Source: Gordionus sp. m RMFG-2023
Taxonomy: Eukaryota > Nematomorpha > Gordioida > Chordodea > Parachordodidae
Direction of reading: 5' to 3'
NCBI RefSeq assembly: GCF_954871325.1
Contig: NC_088776.1
Span: 51,230,569-51,294,568 of the forward strand
Length of the DNA: 64,000 bases
The position numbers and the translations under genes were made by a program. Numbering within the stretch: position 1 is the first letter of the stretch; each line of letters starts with the position of its first letter. The notes beneath the pieces were generated by a model. It was not told the DNA's origin. It did no database searches and worked only from the letters and a program-made list of their open reading frames with translations. Positions 60,755 to 64,000 of this stretch are shown here, in pieces.

Positions 60755-62059
60755 ATATCTATCCTTAATACGGAAAAGTTTTTTGATAGAGTTTTTGCAA
60801 TTATTTAGTTTGATGAATTGCTTCATGTTTAAGTTAAGTTCCATAACATCTTTTATTGTTTTATAGTACCATAGGGATTTATATTTAGTGTATTCTTTTT
60901 TTTATAAGTGTATAGCCATTTAATTGCATCATGAACTAGATTATGTTCTGAGTTCCTTATGATGTGGGCGAGGAATTAAATGCGCCGTTTTTTTAAGGTA
61001 ATGTTTATTGGGGTGTGTTTTGATACCTTCCATAGATTATTGTTGGATATTACTCTCGGGTAGAAGATTCCGTTAATGATTCGGAGGCAGTTATTTATGA
61101 ATGATTGTAATTTTCTGTTCTCCGTTTTGTTTAATTCCCATAGATCTCCTCCATATAGCAATATTGGAATAACTGTGGTATTAAAAATTCTTAGTCTGGT
61201 GTGTACAGATATTTCTTTTGTTTTCCATATTTTCATGTATTTATAAAAGGCTCCTCTTGCTTTTTGTATTCTTATTTTCAGCTCTTCTTTATAACCTCCT
61301 GTGTTGTCAAACATGACGCCTAGATATTTTATTTTGTCAACTATTTTGATTTCATTTCCATCGATTGTGAAATTTAGATTTTGAGTTGCGTTTGGAGAAG
61401 AAAGGATACAAGTTTTTTTGAAATTTATTTTTAATCCTAATAAATATAGCATATCTTTCGTTTCTTCGAAGCTAGTCGATATGATGACTATGTCATCGGC
61501 ATAAGATATTATTTTGTTTTCTAAACGTATTGTTGTGTTTGAGCTTATTTCTATTAGATTTGCGCATCCTAGGACCTCTTTTATAATTTTACTGATTATG
61601 ATATTAAACAGTAACGGTGATAGAGTACAGCCTGTTTCACACCTTTTTTTATTCTGAAGGTGGGGGATATTTTATTGTTGACTTTAAAGCAGGCAGATAG
61701 TTTAGAATAATGATTTCTCAGAATGTAGATAATATTGGGTTCGATCCCACTTTCCAAGAGTGTCCTCCATAGGGCCTCGTGATTCACAGTATCGAATGCT
61801 CTACTAAAATCTATAAAAGTGAAGAAGGCAGGGATTTTATATTTGTAGCATTTTTGTATTGTTATTTTTAATGCTAGAATTGGCTCTAGAATATTTTTAT
61901 TTGGCCTATAAGCACAGATGTATTTGGGTAGTAAGTCTGGAATTGAAGACATGATCCTGTTTTTTAGATGGACCATGAAAATCTTAAATACTGTAGATGT
62001 AAGGGCTACCGCACGATAGTCTTTAAACTCTCTTGGGTCATTTATTTTGGGAAAATTGC
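60755..62059 (-). mobile_element. LINE-C, 5'-truncated copy (reverse transcriptase to C-terminus), broken
   Basis: On - the copy starts inside the RT (NDPREFKDYRAVALTSTV at about 62050-61990) and runs through KNRIMSSIPDLLPKYICAYR, the catalytic block FFTFIDFSRAFDTVNH (about 61835-61790), KKGVKQ, LSPLLFNIIIS, SYADDIVIIS (about 61505-61475), LGLKINFKKTCI, KIKYLGVMFDN, and a C-terminal part ending KDRYLK at about 60755. Frameshifts lie near 61640 (after KKGVKQ), between the YADD block and the next frame near 61455, and near 60976. It is nearly identical to the + copy where the two overlap (63787-64000). Confidence 0.85.
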
Positions 62060-62207
62060 TTATGTTACTAAATTATATACTCCTATCTCCAGTCTTTAAC
62101 ACATTTGAGAAACATATAGTTAATAATAATATAGTTATTCTTTTGATTTCTCTTTTTGGTCTACAAAACTTTTAGATTTTGATTCCTATCTTAAAACGGT
62201 AATTAAT
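62060..62207. other. Spacer between head-to-head LINE-C copies; probable 5' UTR of + copy
   Basis: AT-rich, with no frame. The arrangement parallels 1919-2186 between the LINE-A copies. Confidence 0.4.
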
Positions 62208-62972
62208 ATGGCACCCATAAATTCGGAGCACACAGTTTATGGTAAGTTATGGATTGCGTCTCTAAATATAAACGGAATGAAAAATAAATTAACAGTACTG
62301 CTTAGAGATTTTGCATATATGAAATTAGATATGATTGGCATCCAAGAAACCCACCGCCCAGGGAATAATACCGCAGATTTTAAAGATTATAAACTCTTTT
62401 GTTCCGGTACCACCTCTAATAGCTGGTCAGGAGTCGCATTCCTAGCAAACAAAAAGATAGAAAGATCTTTAATTAAATTTGTACCCATATCAGAAAGATG
62501 CGGTCTCCTATATCTAAACACAAAATTCAAACCGACAATAATTGTAAATATATACGCCCCACCAAGAAGAAATTATAGGTTAAATTTTATTGACACAGTC
62601 ACTACCTTGATTGATTCTCTGCCATTGAGACATAACATTATAATACTAGGAGACCTCAATCTGAAAATTGGCAAAAGCGTAGAATATATTAATACCAACA
62701 CTATCGGAAATGCAACTATACAACAAACCAACAATGAAGATAGTAAAAAATTACTTGATTATTGTAAAAACAAAAACTTCAAAATAGAAAACACCTTCTT
62801 TCTCCATCGAGAAATAAACACATACACCTTTGTAAGAGCTAACCAAAAATCTCAAATCGATTTCATTATATCAAATATTCATGGGTGGTTTGACGATGTT
62901 ATAGTGTCCACTATTATTAAATTGTCAGACCACAGAGCGATAGTGGCAAAAATGACAATAAAAAATATATGA
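62208..62972 (+). CDS. LINE-C AP-like endonuclease domain, intact reading frame (254 aa)
   Basis: This is the N-terminal endonuclease of a non-LTR retrotransposon, which nicks the target DNA to prime reverse transcription. MAPINSEHTVYGKLWIASLN begins the frame. Motifs in order are SLNINGMK (18-25), the catalytic-type IGIQETHRPG (about 44-53), WSGVAFLAN, VNIYAPPRR, IIILGDLNLKIG (about 144-155), SQIDFIIS (about 220-227) and the terminal SDHRAIV (about 243-249), which together make a complete endonuclease/exonuclease/phosphatase fold. The frame then stops at 62972, just where a full LINE ORF would go on into a linker and RT, so the polyprotein is broken here. The domain itself looks undamaged. 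Confidence 0.85.
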   Translation: MAPINSEHTVYGKLWIASLNINGMKNKLTVLLRDFAYMKLDMIGIQETHRPGNNTADFKDYKLFCSGTTSNSWSGVAFLANKKIERSLIKFVPISERCGLLYLNTKFKPTIIVNIYAPPRRNYRLNFIDTVTTLIDSLPLRHNIIILGDLNLKIGKSVEYINTNTIGNATIQQTNNEDSKKLLDYCKNKNFKIENTFFLHREINTYTFVRANQKSQIDFIISNIHGWFDDVIVSTIIKLSDHRAIVAKMTIKNI

Positions 62973-64000
62973 TTATATCGCGAAGAGATAGGCCCAAATA
63001 TGACCAGACATAGAATAAATTTCTTAAAACCTCTCCTTAACCGTAAACAAATAAAAGCAAAATCACAAGAGGATATACAACAATTTGATCAAATGTTGGT
63101 CAGGAAGAGAGAAAATTTCCTAAATATAACCTCAAATGGGAACGTAGATATATGTTGGAATCTTTTCAAGAAAGATATACTATAACATGTTACCAAATAT
63201 AAATGTATACTTAAGGAGAGAGTGGTTATCCAATGAAACTGTAGGAAAAATCAGCCAGCTTAGAGAAGACAATAACTTGAACAGAGAACTTTGGAAAGAG
63301 ATACAGAAATTGCTGAGAAGTGTTAAAGGAAATTTGTGGCAAAAAAAGCGTTTGAAATAGAGAAAGATATGAAAGAAAACAGAATATATGAAGTTTATAA
63401 TAAACTAAAATATTTCTGCAAACCCTACAGTTTCAAGAAGCTACCTTCTTTATTCTTAGCAAATGGAAATTTAATTTCGGACCAAGATGAACAAATAGCA
63501 TTATGGTTAGATTATTATATGACAGTCTTTGATTCAAAAAAGCCGTCTGCCAGACAAACACAAATGAGCATGTAACTCCACCCCCATCCGGTTTCTCCAC
63601 TGAGGAAATCGAAATAGTAATTAAAAAATTACGCAATAATAAAGCCCCTGGGCTTGATAATATAACAGCGGAACATCTAAAAACAGCACCCAAAACTGTA
63701 TCCTCTTTCCTGTTATCTCTATATAACAAAATCTGGGATAGTGGCAAGGCAAAATACCTGTAGAATGGAATAAGTCCTATTTATTCAATTTTCCTAAAAT
63801 AAATGACCCAAGAGAGTTTAAAGACTATCGTGCGGTAGCCCTTACATCTACAGTGTCTAAGATTTTCATGGTCCTTCTAAAAAACAGGATCATGTCTTCA
63901 ATTCCAGACTTACTACCCAAATACATCTGTGCTTATAGGCCAAATAAAAATATTCTAGAGCCAATTCTAGCATTAAAAATAACAATACAAAAATGCTACA
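62208..64000 (+). mobile_element. LINE-C, + copy, runs off the window end
   Basis: After the endonuclease come shifted frames (63000-63185, MTRHRINFLKPLLNRKQIKA; 63336-63575, EIEKDMKENRIYEVYNKLKY, SDQDEQIALWLDYYMTVFD). The RT start follows: FSTEEIEIVIKKLRNNKAPG, then LDNITAEHLK (about 63595-63675), and KDYRAVALTSTVSKIFMVLL (about 63818-63878). The sequence ends within KITIQKC at the window edge. Frameshifts near 62972, 63185, 63575 and 63760 break the ORF. The 3' half should lie just outside. Confidence 0.85.

Noticed and set aside
61735-61755. tRNA B-box-like GGGTTCGATCCCACT
   Set aside because: It is coding sequence of the LINE-C RT on -, with no cloverleaf around it. No other tRNA candidate was found.

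Overview
The window is eukaryotic, AT-rich nuclear DNA from an invertebrate animal. Two conserved host genes support this. One is an NAD(P)H-hydrate dehydratase (NAXD) gene of 10 exons at about 35.1-41.1 kb on +. The other is the first coding exon of an EHD-family membrane-remodelling ATPase (orthologous to EHD1-4 / Past1) at 44.6-45.6 kb on +. Both read in the standard genetic code. Five NAXD introns are only 38-46 bp, beside others of 0.36-1.8 kb. I cannot name the species. No rRNA, tRNA, CRISPR or bacterial-style operon is visible.

Layout. 0-5.7 kb: two copies of one APE-type LINE (LINE-A), head to head. 5.7-29.6 kb: no recognisable host gene, AT-rich DNA filled with short inverted-repeat elements. 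These include a large family of hAT-type MITEs (TAGTGTTGTTAAA ends) and a family rich in GGGCC. 29.7-33.1 kb: a decayed hAT transposon with recognisable transposase pieces, then a 687-bp tandem duplication that includes its right end. 33-46 kb: the gene-bearing island (NAXD, EHD and two or three unrecognised possible exons). 46-49.5 kb: more MITEs. 49.6-53.7 kb: a damaged LINE (LINE-B) bracketed by long (about 355 bp) terminal inverted repeats. 54.1-59.4 kb: a nest of at least four insertions. A hAT copy is split by an element whose two arms (about 1.19 kb each) form a giant palindrome, and each arm carries its own hAT insertion with a perfect 8-bp target duplication. 60.7-64 kb: a second head-to-head LINE pair (LINE-C), whose + copy runs off the end of the window.

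How things fit together. NAXD repairs hydrated NAD(P)H and EHD remodels endosomal membranes. They are unrelated neighbours on the same strand. The rest is mobile-element biology. hAT ends, 8-bp duplications and BED/hATC fragments show that several hAT lineages supplied the MITEs. The LINEs are broken by frameshifts, stops and internal loss, apart from one long intact endonuclease reading frame in LINE-C.

The features most worth following are the nested palindrome, the LINE inside long terminal inverted repeats, the repeated head-to-head LINE architecture with a scar at a palindromic breakpoint, and the hairpin plus (AATG)n tail at the LINE-A 3' end.
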